A DNA stretch of 64,000 nt, from NCBI GenBank assembly GCA_026387915.1, contig JAPLKS010000004.1:83474-147473 (forward strand). Direction: 5' to 3'. Every line of letters starts with the position of its first letter. Within the stretch, counting starts at the first letter, position 1. The translations under genes and the position numbers were made by a program. The notes under the pieces were generated by a model. It was not told where the DNA came from. It saw nothing but the letters and a program-made list of their open reading frames with translations, and did not search any database. The DNA is from Gemmatimonadota bacterium. GTDB lineage: Bacteria > Gemmatimonadota > Gemmatimonadetes > Gemmatimonadales > Gemmatimonadaceae. Shown here in pieces: positions 27,350 through 36,099 of the stretch.

Positions 27350-27623
27350 GAGTCTCTCTCCTTGCGGGGGGATCGCCTGAGTGGCGACCAATGCAGATTC
27401 GACGGGGTAGCCCCCGTCCCCATTCCAAATGGAAACGTTCGGGATTCTGAATCGAGAAATGTATGGGATGCAGGCCGCCCTCGGCGACCTCTAACTCCTG
27501 AAGCGCGCTGGAGTGCGCCCCCGTCGGCCCCGTCGGCCCCCTCGGCCCCCGCAGGGCAGTGGAGCGGGACCGCCGAGTGGGCCGGGCCGCCGCAGGATTG
27601 GCGGCCGAATCAGCGCATTAAAC
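27350..27623. other. Intergenic region upstream of the YHYH operon
   Basis: No gene is supported here. It should hold the promoter of the leftward YHYH-MORN-SCO operon, but I see no convincing -35/-10 pair. It contains a hairpin (GACGGGG 27401-27407 with CCCCGTC 27412-27418) in the presumed leader and three tandem 9-base units of the CGTCGGCCC type (27522-27548). Confidence 0.6.
27522..27548. repeat. Three tandem 9-base GC-rich units
   Basis: CGTCGGCCC at 27522-27530 and 27531-27539, then CCTCGGCCC at 27540-27548. The run lies in the non-coding gap; it may be slippage-prone sequence or part of a structured leader. Confidence 0.6.
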
Positions 27624-27666
27624 GAAGATGGGGGCGGACCTGAACAGCAGGTCCGCCCCCATCTTC
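27624..27666 (-). terminator. Perfect 19-bp hairpin terminator after the amidohydrolase gene
   Basis: Left arm 27624-27642 and right arm 27648-27666 are exact reverse complements with a five-base loop (AACAG). It starts ten bases past the amidohydrolase stop on the minus strand and is followed there by GTTTAAT, a short T-rich tail. Confidence 0.8.
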
Positions 27667-27675
27667 ACAGCGCGA

Positions 27676-30600
27676 CTACTGCTTTTCTACCTGCCACCAC
27701 ATCTTCGGCGCCGCCACCTGCCGCGGCCATTCCTCGGCCATGGTGTTGCCGTTGTACAAACGCCCGTTCTTCATCACTTTCGAAATGGTGTTGGTGTTCT
27801 TGATGTCGTCGAGCGGATTTTTGTCGAGCACCTGGAGGTCGGCGAGCTTGCCGACTTCGATGGTGCCGAGGTCCTTGCCCACACCAATCGCGTCGGCGCC
27901 GTAGGCCGTCGCAACGCGCAACACATCGTAACGCGGCATGCCGCCGCTCGCGATGCTCCAGATTTCCCAGTGCGCGCCCAATCCCTGCAACTGACCGTGG
28001 CTGCCAAAGCCCACGCGTCCGCCCGCAGCGACGATCTTTGCCGCCTGCGCCGCAAAGAGTGAGAAGCTCCACGCCGATTCCGACCACCAGCCGGGACGAC
28101 GCATCCCCTTTTTCTCCACTTCGTCGCGCGGCATGTAGCGATTGAGCTTGGCATCACTCAGAATGTCGGTGTGCTCGTACCAGTAGTTCTCGGCCCACGG
28201 ACCGCCGTACTGCACGACGAGGGTGGGCGTGTACGTCGTGCCACTCTGCGAGAAGAGCTGCACGGCGTCATTGTAGAGCGGCGCAATCGGGAGCGAGTGC
28301 TCGCTACCGGAGTAGCCGTCCATCGCTTCCGTCATGTTCTTCTTGAAATCGAGTCCGCCCTCGAGCGTGGGCGTGAGCCCCTGCTCGCGTGCGGCCATGA
28401 CGATCCACTGGCGCACCTTGCGGTCGCCGGCCTGGTACTGCTTGATCGTGTTGGTCTTGAAGAATTCACTGTAGCGCTTGAGCACATCGCGCGCGTCATC
28501 GAGCGAGCGAATGTTGTCGGCTGCAAACACGCCCGGGCCAGTGGCGTAGATGCGCGGGCCAATCACATCGCCCGTTTCTACGAGATCGCCATACGTGATC
28601 ACGTCGCTGGTGCTCGTCTGCGGATCGCGCGTCGTGGTGACGCCGTACGCCAAGTTCGCCAGATATTCCCACGGCTGGTTGCGGTGCACGCCGAACGCCG
28701 GCCACATGTGCGCATGCACATCCACGTAGCCGGGGAGAATCGTCTTGCCGGATACATCAATTACCTTGGCGCCAGCCGGCACCTTCACGCTGCCACTCGC
28801 GCCCACTGCGACAATGCGATTGTTGGTGACCACCACGTCGCCCTTCTCGATGATCTCCTTGCCCTTCATCGTGAGAATGCGGGCGCCGCGCAGGACCACG
28901 CTGCCGCTCGGCTTGTCCTTCGGCACGATGACGGTGATGTCGGCGCGATCCGCTTCATACGCCGCCTTGGCCGCCGCACGTGCGGCACCGCCGCCCGCTG
29001 CGCCCGCGCCGCCGCTTCGCCCTGCGTTTCGTACCGAGTCCGCGCGCGACGTCGAGTCACGCACGAGTGAATCGGAGAGCGCGAGGTCGTAGTGGAAGTA
29101 CGACCGTCCCAGCGCGAAGAACACACTCTTGCTGTCCTTGCTCCAGCCAGGGAAGTCGGCGCCGATGCGCGTAATGCGGCGCACGGGCACTGCGGCCGTG
29201 GCCGGTGTGCTCAGCGAAATCTGCGGGGCGGTAGCGCCCGCCTGCGGCACCGCCGAAATGATGTACAAGTTGCTGCCGCCAAAGGCGAGCGCGCGCTCGC
29301 CGTCAGGCGAAAGCAACAACTCGCTCACCTGACCGCCGCCACCACCGCCGCCGCCAGCGGCGGCCCCGACCGTGGCGCGCAGAATCTGCTTATGATCGGT
29401 GCCATCGTAGCGCATCGAGATCAGCCCTTCACCGGGCTCATAGATGTACACGCGCGACGTGTCCGGCCCAAAGTGCGGCTGGCCATAACGCGTGAGCGAC
29501 GAAATCACCGTCGCCGCACCGCCGGTTGCGCTCACCCACACGAGTTCCACACCGGCCGCTTCGGCGTTGTTGCCGCCGAGTTCGTCCCGGTCGCGTCGTG
29601 CTTCACGCGGACCGCGTGCGACCACGAGCCGTTTGCCGTCGGGCGACCACGCGAGCTTGTCGTAGAACCCCGGCTGCGTGCTGAGCTTCTCCGGCTTGCC
29701 TTTGCCGTCGGCGGTAATGCGATACAGATCGCCGCCGGTGAGTTCGGCCCACGTCACGTAGGCAATGGACTTGCCGTCCGGTGACCAAGCAGGACTGAAC
29801 TCGCCGCCGTCCTTGCTCGTGGTCACGCGCTTGGGCGTGCCGTTGGGCAGATCCTGCAGCCAGAGTTTGTCGAGCGCTACAAAGGCGAGCCGCTTGCCAT
29901 CGGGCGAGGGCACGGCGCTGCGGATCTGGCGCACGGTGAGCGACGAATCGTTGACCGGGTAATCCACCTTGATCGCACCGGCGATCATCTGGTCCACGTC
30001 CGCCTTGAACGGAATCATCGTCTGCTTGCCGTCCGGCACGCCAATGCGCCAAATCTTGCCGTGGTGCGCAATGACAATGCTCTTGCTGTCGGGCGTAAAG
30101 CTGAATGGCGGCACGAGATCGCGCGTGAAACGCGATTCCTGATCGTCGCGCTGCACATTCGGCGCGAGCCAGCGTTCGTCGCCGGTGGCGAGGTCGCGCA
30201 GCCTGAGTGCCGTGAGTGAGTCGTGGCGCGTGGCATACACGAGCCACTTGCCATCCGGGCTCAGTTCAGGACGCATCCCCGAGCCAATGGCGTGCGTTTT
30301 CGTGAAGGTCTTGCCCGTCTCACGGTCAAAGGTGCCAATCTGCCAGCCGAGCGACGTCTGGTTGTAGCCGCCGCCGCCGTTGCGAATGGCGCTCCAGATG
30401 TAGCGTGCATCTTTGCCGAACGCCGCGCCCACGTAGTTGTTGATGGCCGCGCCACCAGCGCCACCTCCGCGCGCAGCGGTGGCCGGTGCCGGATCGTTGC
30501 CGGTCACCTGAACGCCGGCGCCGCCGTCCTTGTGGAACATGAACAAGTTGTAGCCCGCTCCAGCGCCGTTGCGGCTCACCACCACGTACTTGCCGTCGGG

Positions 30601-31044
30601 CGTCCAGGTGGGGGACACAAAGGTGCGGTTTTCATCGCGCGTGAGCGCACGGGCGTTGGTGCCGTCCGCATTGATCAGCCAGAGTGACTCCGATCCGCTG
30701 CGATCGCTGGTAAAAGCGATCGTCTTGCCGTCGGGGGAATATTTGGGCTGACCGTCAAACGCTTGGCCGCTCGTGATGCGCTTGGCCGCGCCTCCTTCCA
30801 TGGGGATTGTATACAAATCACCGAGGAGGTCGAACACGATCGTCTTGCCGTCGGGCGACACGTCGAGAGAGAGCCAAGTGCCTTCGTCCGTGGTGAACTT
30901 GAGCGCCTTGGCGGGCTGTAGCGGGAGTTCCCGCAGGGGGCCGCGGGTGGTGTCGCCGCCGCCGCCGCCGCGCTGGGCGGAGAGGGGGAGGGCAAGAACG
31001 AGTGAAGTCGCGGCGAACGCGACGGAACGGAACGAAACGCGCAT
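27676..31044 (-). CDS. Secreted amidohydrolase with N-terminal TolB-like beta-propeller
   Basis: 1122 residues. A signal peptide (VAFAATSLVLALPLSAQ) is followed by a Gly/Arg-rich start. About 650 residues of WD40/PD40 propeller repeats come next (many SPDGKxI motifs such as VSPDGKTIVFDL and YSPDGKTIAFTS), then a metal-dependent amidohydrolase domain. The latter shows ARILTMKGKEIIEKGDVVV, ILPGYVDVHAHMW (HxH metal site), and GFGSHGQLQGLGAHWE, where other families have a GTD motif. Such proteins are common in soil and marine bacteria and are thought to hydrolyse peptides or amides outside the cytoplasm. The substrate is unknown. Start ATG 31044 is set by the signal peptide; the open frame continues to 31953 without meaning. 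Confidence 0.88.
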   Translation of the reverse strand: MRVSFRSVAFAATSLVLALPLSAQRGGGGGDTTRGPLRELPLQPAKALKFTTDEGTWLSLDVSPDGKTIVFDLLGDLYTIPMEGGAAKRITSGQAFDGQPKYSPDGKTIAFTSDRSGSESLWLINADGTNARALTRDENRTFVSPTWTPDGKYVVVSRNGAGAGYNLFMFHKDGGAGVQVTGNDPAPATAARGGGAGGAAINNYVGAAFGKDARYIWSAIRNGGGGYNQTSLGWQIGTFDRETGKTFTKTHAIGSGMRPELSPDGKWLVYATRHDSLTALRLRDLATGDERWLAPNVQRDDQESRFTRDLVPPFSFTPDSKSIVIAHHGKIWRIGVPDGKQTMIPFKADVDQMIAGAIKVDYPVNDSSLTVRQIRSAVPSPDGKRLAFVALDKLWLQDLPNGTPKRVTTSKDGGEFSPAWSPDGKSIAYVTWAELTGGDLYRITADGKGKPEKLSTQPGFYDKLAWSPDGKRLVVARGPREARRDRDELGGNNAEAAGVELVWVSATGGAATVISSLTRYGQPHFGPDTSRVYIYEPGEGLISMRYDGTDHKQILRATVGAAAGGGGGGGGQVSELLLSPDGERALAFGGSNLYIISAVPQAGATAPQISLSTPATAAVPVRRITRIGADFPGWSKDSKSVFFALGRSYFHYDLALSDSLVRDSTSRADSVRNAGRSGGAGAAGGGAARAAAKAAYEADRADITVIVPKDKPSGSVVLRGARILTMKGKEIIEKGDVVVTNNRIVAVGASGSVKVPAGAKVIDVSGKTILPGYVDVHAHMWPAFGVHRNQPWEYLANLAYGVTTTRDPQTSTSDVITYGDLVETGDVIGPRIYATGPGVFAADNIRSLDDARDVLKRYSEFFKTNTIKQYQAGDRKVRQWIVMAAREQGLTPTLEGGLDFKKNMTEAMDGYSGSEHSLPIAPLYNDAVQLFSQSGTTYTPTLVVQYGGPWAENYWYEHTDILSDAKLNRYMPRDEVEKKGMRRPGWWSESAWSFSLFAAQAAKIVAAGGRVGFGSHGQLQGLGAHWEIWSIASGGMPRYDVLRVATAYGADAIGVGKDLGTIEVGKLADLQVLDKNPLDDIKNTNTISKVMKNGRLYNGNTMAEEWPRQVAAPKMWWQVEKQ

Positions 31045-31230
31045 ACGAATCCCGGCCGGGGTAAGGTGAACTTCGGCGAGTTTGGGGGTCTCGTGATTCT
31101 GCCGATTATGCCCGGAACTGGCAAGCTGGCCGCCGGGATTCGCGGCCCCGCCGAACGCCCTTTGGTGGCGCCCGCCTCCCCGCCGCCGAGCATCCCCACC
31201 GACCCGTCCGTCGCTACCTTTAGAGGAGCT

Positions 31231-32076
31231 ATGACTGTGCCCCCTGTCGAGAAGGAAACCGCCCTCGTCGCTTGGTTCCGCGAACACGGCTCCGCGCTGG
31301 TTGGTTTCAGTGGCGGCGTCGATTCCGCGTACCTCGCCTGCGTGGCCGTGAGCGCACTCGGCGCCGACCGAGTGCTGGCGGTGATCGGGCGCAGCCCGAG
31401 CTACCCCGCCGAGCAGTGGGCGCGTGCGCGGGAGGTGGCAGACCGCTTTGCCGTGCCCGTGCTGGAACTCGACACCCACGAACTCGACGACCCGCGCTAC
31501 GCCGCGAATCCGGTGAATCGCTGCTACTTCTGCAAAACCGAACTCTGGTCGCAGCTCCTCCCGGTGGCGCAGGCCCGCGGGCTCGCCGTTGTTGTGGACG
31601 GGACCAACGCCGACGACCTCAGCGACCACCGCCCGGGGCGCACGGCCGCTGACGAGCATGGCGTTCGCTCCCCGCTCGCCGAGTTGGGCTTTACCAAGGA
31701 CGACATTCGTGCGCTCTCCAAGGCGCGCGACATTCCAACGTGGGCGCAACCGTCGTCGCCCTGCCTGTCGTCGCGCCTGCCGTACGGCACGGCCGTCACG
31801 CCGCTTCGGCTCGCGAAGGTGGAAGCAGCCGAACGCGCCCTTCGCCAGCTCGGCGTGACCGGCAACCTGCGCGTCCGCTTCTACGGCGACACCGCTCGCG
31901 TGGAACTCGACGAGCAAGAACTCGTACACTGGAGAGAGGGCGTGCGCGAACAATCGTTGCGCGCGGCTGTGGCTGGCGCGGGGTTCCGCGTCGTCGAACT
32001 AGACCTGCGCGGTTTTCGTTCCGGCTCGCTCAATGGGGCCGCGGCGGATCCGTCCACTGTTGAGGTGCTTGCCTGA
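31231..32076 (+). CDS. larE: LarE-type sulfur transferase, three-Cys form
   Basis: 281 residues with the PP-loop GFSGGVDSAY near residue 26, characteristic of LarE. LarE adds sulfur to the pyridinium dinucleotide on the way to the nickel-pincer cofactor. C178 in SPCLSSRLPYG matches the sacrificial Cys of the Lactiplantibacillus enzyme. C98 and C101 (NRCYFCK) complete a three-Cys set which, in some LarE proteins, is reported to hold a [4Fe-4S] cluster so that protein sulfur is not consumed. ATG 31231 follows AGAGGAG. larA, larB and larC are not in the window, so the user of the cofactor is unknown. The stop overlaps the next gene. Confidence 0.88.
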   Translation: MTVPPVEKETALVAWFREHGSALVGFSGGVDSAYLACVAVSALGADRVLAVIGRSPSYPAEQWARAREVADRFAVPVLELDTHELDDPRYAANPVNRCYFCKTELWSQLLPVAQARGLAVVVDGTNADDLSDHRPGRTAADEHGVRSPLAELGFTKDDIRALSKARDIPTWAQPSSPCLSSRLPYGTAVTPLRLAKVEAAERALRQLGVTGNLRVRFYGDTARVELDEQELVHWREGVREQSLRAAVAGAGFRVVELDLRGFRSGSLNGAAADPSTVEVLA

Positions 32077-32735
32077 TGTTCGGCTGCCTTGGGCGTTTGG
32101 GCTGTTTGATTGTGGTGGCGATCGTCGCTGCGGCGGGATGGTTCACCTACGACTGGTGGTCGCCCAAAGTCCGCGGCTACTTCTCGTCGTCGGCACCCGC
32201 GGCGACGGCCACGAGTTGGCAGCCGCTCACGCCAGAAGGCGCCGAGCGAGCCCGCGTGTCGGTGGCCAAGCTCGCGGTCAAGAATGGTCCCGTGTATGTG
32301 AACATTGCGCCCGCCGATCTTGCCGCCTTGGTACTCGACTCCGTGTTGCACGGGTTCAGTCCCGCCGCGTCGGGTGCCGTGGCCATGGCGCGCGACGAGC
32401 GGATTTATCTGCGCGCGCAGGTGAGCGTAGGCGACCTCGGTGGCCCAAAGACGCTCGGTCCACTCTCGAGCATGATCGACGGCAAACAAGAAATGACCGT
32501 GCGCGGTAAGCTCGACGTTCTCAAGGCGGGGCGCGCGCAGTTGGTGGTCGATGAAATCTCGCTTGGCGAACTCAAGCTCCCCGCCGCTGTTATCCCCAAG
32601 CTCGTCTCGCGCATCGGTATGGCGCAGCGCGATTCCACCTACGCGCCCACCGGCATTCCGGTGCACGTGCCGCGCGAACTCGGCGATGTGCGCGTCGCCA
32701 AGGGTAAGGTGACGCTGTACAAGGTGGTGCCATGA
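32076..32735 (+). CDS. Membrane-anchored protein of unknown function
   Basis: 219 residues. One N-terminal membrane helix (LGCLIVVAIVAAAGWFTYDWW) is followed by a soluble, probably extracytoplasmic region with no Cys after residue 10. The soluble part alternates short strands (VYVNIAPADLAALVL, IYLRAQVSV, EMTVRGKLDVLKAGRAQLVV), a pattern reminiscent of lipid-binding or adaptor-like beta domains, but no family is recognised. TGATG overlap with larE and ATGA overlap with the NtrC-family regulator place it inside a coupled operon. Function unknown. Confidence 0.78.
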   Translation: MFGCLGRLGCLIVVAIVAAAGWFTYDWWSPKVRGYFSSSAPAATATSWQPLTPEGAERARVSVAKLAVKNGPVYVNIAPADLAALVLDSVLHGFSPAASGAVAMARDERIYLRAQVSVGDLGGPKTLGPLSSMIDGKQEMTVRGKLDVLKAGRAQLVVDEISLGELKLPAAVIPKLVSRIGMAQRDSTYAPTGIPVHVPRELGDVRVAKGKVTLYKVVP

Positions 32736-34099
32736 GTCGGCGCGTGTTGGTGGTGGACGACGAACCGGGCATCCGCGCCGCGCTCGCGCAGCTGCTCGAG
32801 TTTGAAGGCTACGAGGTGCATGCCGCGGCCAATGGCACCGAAGCGCTCGCCGCGTACCAACAGTGGCGTCCGCATTTGGTGTTCTTGGATGTAAAAATGG
32901 CCGGCATGGACGGTCTCGAAACACTCAAGAAACTGCGCGAGTACGACAGTGCCGCCGTTGTTGTCATGATCAGCGGGCACGCCACCATTCAAAATGCCGT
33001 CGAAGCCACGCAACTCGGCGCCTACGACATTCTGGAGAAGCCGCTCGACACCGACCGCATTCTCGTGACCATGCGCAATGCCATTGGGCGCATTGATCTG
33101 GCGGAGGAGAACGAACGTCTCAAGGCCACCATCGAGAGCCGATACGAAATGGTCGGTCGCTCGTCGGTGATCGGCGCGCTGATCGACAAGATTGACAAAG
33201 TCGCCGAGACCACCGCGCGCGTGCTGATCACGGGCGAGAATGGCACGGGCAAAGAGTTGGTGGCGCGCGCGTTGCATCGCGGGTCGTCTCGCGCCAAGAA
33301 GCCATTTGTCGAAGTGAACTGCGCGGCCATTCCCAGCGAGCTGATTGAGAGCGAACTGTTTGGCCATATGAAAGGCTCGTTCACCGGTGCCATTGCCGAT
33401 CGGGCGGGGAAGTTCGAGCAGGCCGACGGTGGCACGCTCTTCCTCGACGAAATCGGGGATATGTCGTCGTCGGCGCAGGCCAAAGTGCTGCGCGTGTTGC
33501 AGGACGGCGAAGTCACGCGCATTGGTGGACAGAAGTCGCGGAAGGTGGATGTGCGGGTGGTGGCCGCCACCAACAAAAAACTCGAAGACGAGATTGCCGC
33601 CGGCCATTTTCGTGAAGATCTCTATTACCGGCTCAATGTCGTGCCCATGCACGTCGCGCCGCTGCGCGAGCGACGCGAAGACATTCCGTTGTTAGTCGAA
33701 CACTTTCTGCTGCAGTTCGCCAAGCACGATGGCGTGGCGCCGCGCACCATCGACCCGGTCGCCGTCGACCGATTGGCCGCGCTCGACTGGCCCGGCAACG
33801 TCCGCGAGTTGCGCAACACTATCGAGCGGCTCGTGATTCTCGGCTCCGGTTCACGCATTACGGTCGTCGACGTTGATCGCCTCGGAGGCGCTCGTGCCGC
33901 CGCCACCGGTGGCCTTGGCGGTTTGGAGTCGTGCAAGACCTGGGATGAGTTTAAGCTTGCGGCCGAACGGGCCTTTCTCGAAACCAAGCTGCGCGAAAAC
34001 GACTGGAACGTCACGGAGACCGCGCGTCTGCTCGATATGCCACGCTCGAATTTGTATAGGAAGATTGAACGCCACGCTCTCCAGAGGGACGGCGCATGA
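32732..34099 (+). CDS. Sigma-54-dependent response regulator, NtrC/NtrX family
   Basis: 455 residues. The receiver domain has VVDDEPG and the phospho-acceptor D53 (FLDVKMAGMDG). The AAA+ domain follows, with Walker A GENGTGKE, ELFGHMKGSFTGA (a GSFTGA version of the sigma-54 contact loop, as in NtrX), Walker B FLDEIGDM and the arginine-finger region. A Fis-type helix-turn-helix (NVTETARLLDMPRSNLYRK) closes it. It activates RpoN-dependent promoters after phosphorylation. No sensor kinase is adjacent. Overlaps both neighbours by four bases. Target genes cannot be inferred from this window. Confidence 0.93.
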   Translation: MSRRVLVVDDEPGIRAALAQLLEFEGYEVHAAANGTEALAAYQQWRPHLVFLDVKMAGMDGLETLKKLREYDSAAVVVMISGHATIQNAVEATQLGAYDILEKPLDTDRILVTMRNAIGRIDLAEENERLKATIESRYEMVGRSSVIGALIDKIDKVAETTARVLITGENGTGKELVARALHRGSSRAKKPFVEVNCAAIPSELIESELFGHMKGSFTGAIADRAGKFEQADGGTLFLDEIGDMSSSAQAKVLRVLQDGEVTRIGGQKSRKVDVRVVAATNKKLEDEIAAGHFREDLYYRLNVVPMHVAPLRERREDIPLLVEHFLLQFAKHDGVAPRTIDPVAVDRLAALDWPGNVRELRNTIERLVILGSGSRITVVDVDRLGGARAAATGGLGGLESCKTWDEFKLAAERAFLETKLRENDWNVTETARLLDMPRSNLYRKIERHALQRDGA

Positions 34100-34539
34100 C
34101 CGAGCGCGACTGGGACGCCGAAATGAAGAAGATCGACCGACAGCTGGAGTCGGTCTCGGACGAGGCCTTGTTTCCATCCAAAGCCGCTCGCTCCCCTGTG
34201 GAGCGCGCGCAGGTGCAGGAAACGCAGCGCACGACCTCAACGCTCGGCGTGTTCTTCAGACTCTCCCTGAGCGTGGCGCTGGGCGTAGCGCTGGTGTTCT
34301 GGCCGTACAGTGCGCGCTGCGGGCTCGGCCTGGCCGGGTACCTCGCTGCAACGACGGTGTTGGTGGTGGCCGGCGGATGGTCGGCCATCTGGACCTGGCG
34401 GCATCGCACGGCCCGCGGGCATATGCTTTCATTACTGCTATTGCTGTGGGGGTTGGTGCTCACTGGCATCGACGTACTCCCCCGCGTCGGCTACGCCAAG
34501 CCGACGGCGAATCACCCGGCCTTCTGGGCCTGCTCCTAA
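34096..34539 (+). CDS. Small membrane protein, unknown function
   Basis: 147 residues. A charged N-terminus of about 50 residues (MTERDWDAEMKKIDRQLESV) is followed by three hydrophobic helices (about 50-70, 78-97 and 108-127). No known domain. It overlaps the sigma-54 regulator by ATGA and ends ten bases before the aldehyde dehydrogenase. It is therefore cotranscribed with the larE-regulator group. It could be an accessory of the upstream membrane protein, but nothing in sequence proves this. Confidence 0.75.
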   Translation: MTERDWDAEMKKIDRQLESVSDEALFPSKAARSPVERAQVQETQRTTSTLGVFFRLSLSVALGVALVFWPYSARCGLGLAGYLAATTVLVVAGGWSAIWTWRHRTARGHMLSLLLLLWGLVLTGIDVLPRVGYAKPTANHPAFWACS

Positions 34540-34548
34540 CTTCCCATC

Positions 34549-36033
34549 ATGACAACGACCTTCAAGAATTTTATTGGCGGCCAGTGGGTGGCGCCGTCCA
34601 CCGGCGAGTACCTCGACAATGTGAACCCGGCCGACACGCGTGACCTCGTCGGCAAGTTTCCCAAGTCGGGTGCGGCCGATGTGCAGGCAGCAGTCGAGAG
34701 CGCCAAGCGCGGCTTCGAGCTCTGGAAGCGCACGCCGGCACCCGCGCGCGGAGACATTCTGCGTCGCGTGGGCGACATCCTCGCGGCACGCAAGGATGAA
34801 CTCGCCGATCTTATGACGCGCGAAATGGGGAAGCCCATCGCCGAAACCAAGGGCGACGTGCAGGAGGGGATCGACACCGCGTACTACGCCGGTGTCGAAG
34901 GGCGCCGTCTTTTTGGGCACACCGTGCCCAGTGAACTGAAGAACAAATGGGCGATGAGTTTTCGCCGGCCCATCGGCGTGGCCGGGCTCATCACACCGTT
35001 CAACTTCCCGATGGCGATTCCCACCTGGAAAATGTTTCCCGCTCTGGTCTGCGGAAACGCCGTGATCTTTAAGCCGGGCGAGGATGTGCCGCACGCCGGC
35101 ACCGTGCTCGTCGAGGTATTGCTCGAGGCCGGCCTCCCGCCCGAAGTCATTCAGCTGATTCACGGCGACGGCGTGGCGGGGAAGGCGATGGTGGATCACC
35201 CCGATATTCCGCTCATCTCATTCACGGGCTCCACGGAAACCGGCAGCCGAGTGGGCGAAACGTGCGGGCGCATGCACAAGCGCCTCTCGCTCGAAATGGG
35301 TGGCAAGAACGCGCAGACCGTACTCGATGACGCCGATCTCGACTTGGCGCTCGAAGGCGTGCTGTGGGGCGCCTTTGGCACCACCGGGCAGCGGTGCACC
35401 GCCACGAGCCGCCTTATTCTGCAAGAAGGCATTCACGACGCTTTCCTCGCCAAGCTACAGGCCCGCGCCGCCAAGCTTGTTCTGGGCGACGGCCGCAAGG
35501 CCGGTACCGACGTGGGTCCGCTCGTGCATGCGGAGTCGCGCGCGAAGGTTGAGCGCTACGTGGAAATCGGCAAGAAGGAAGGTGCCACTCTATTGATGGG
35601 CGGTGCGCGCGCCACCGGCGGCGCGCTCGATCACGGCTTCTTTTTTCAGCCTACGATCTTCACCAACGTGAAGGCCGGCTCGCGCCTCGACCAAGAAGAG
35701 ATCTTTGGCCCGGTCCTCAGCGTCATCAAGGTGAAGGATGCCGCCGAAGCGTTCCGCGTGAACAATGGCGTGAAGTACGGGCTCTCGAGCTCGGTGTACA
35801 CGCGCAACGTGAACATCGCCTTCCAGGCGCTCCAGGAACTCGACAACGGCATTACCTACATCAATGCCCCGACGATCGGCGCCGAGGCGCACCTCCCCTT
35901 TGGCGGCGTCAAGCAGACCGGCAACGGCCACCGCGAGGGTGGGTGGGAAGTGTACGAGTTCTACTCAGAGACGAAGGTCGGATACGTGGACTACTCCGGC
36001 GCATTGCAGCGGGCGCAGATCGACAATTACTAG
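34549..36033 (+). CDS. Aldehyde dehydrogenase, NAD(P)-dependent
   Basis: 494 residues, full ALDH length. FTGSTETGSRVG is the nucleotide-loop motif. LEMGGKN holds the general-base Glu and GTTGQRCTATSRL the catalytic Cys. The C-terminal PFGGVKQTGNGHREGG is usual for the superfamily. Overall the sequence looks closest to semialdehyde dehydrogenases (2-oxoglutarate semialdehyde or piperideine-6-carboxylate types), but substrate cannot be fixed. Ten bases after the preceding membrane-protein gene; it probably ends this operon, as a promoter for lepB starts 29 bases later. Confidence 0.92.
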   Translation: MTTTFKNFIGGQWVAPSTGEYLDNVNPADTRDLVGKFPKSGAADVQAAVESAKRGFELWKRTPAPARGDILRRVGDILAARKDELADLMTREMGKPIAETKGDVQEGIDTAYYAGVEGRRLFGHTVPSELKNKWAMSFRRPIGVAGLITPFNFPMAIPTWKMFPALVCGNAVIFKPGEDVPHAGTVLVEVLLEAGLPPEVIQLIHGDGVAGKAMVDHPDIPLISFTGSTETGSRVGETCGRMHKRLSLEMGGKNAQTVLDDADLDLALEGVLWGAFGTTGQRCTATSRLILQEGIHDAFLAKLQARAAKLVLGDGRKAGTDVGPLVHAESRAKVERYVEIGKKEGATLLMGGARATGGALDHGFFFQPTIFTNVKAGSRLDQEEIFGPVLSVIKVKDAAEAFRVNNGVKYGLSSSVYTRNVNIAFQALQELDNGITYINAPTIGAEAHLPFGGVKQTGNGHREGGWEVYEFYSETKVGYVDYSGALQRAQIDNY

Positions 36034-36061
36034 GAGCCTCGCGTCGCGCGGACGCGCCGGA

Positions 36062-36090
36062 TTGACGGCGCCGTCCGTGTGGCGTACTTC
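36062..36090 (+). promoter_or_regulatory. Promoter of lepB, leaderless layout
   Basis: TTGACG (36062-36067) and TACTTC (36085-36090) are separated by exactly 17 bases. The -10 element ends nine bases before ATG 36100, so the message would begin almost at the start codon. This argues against the in-frame GTG at 36079, which lies inside the promoter. Confidence 0.6.
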
Positions 36091-36099
36091 TATGATCCC

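Noticed and set aside
26577..27428. Upstream extension of the MORN-like frame to 27428
   Set aside because: It runs antiphase through the YHYH gene and gives Arg/His-rich nonsense; the signal peptide and GTGA overlap fix the start at 26576.
27522..27548. CRISPR-like or satellite repeat
   Set aside because: Only three 9-base units with no spacers; too small for an array.
31045..31953. 303-codon upstream extension of the propeller-amidohydrolase frame
   Set aside because: It is the antisense of larE; the protein's signal peptide begins at 31044.
36079..36099. GTG at 36079 as the lepB start
   Set aside because: It lies inside the -35/-10 promoter; ATG 36100 fits the family start better.
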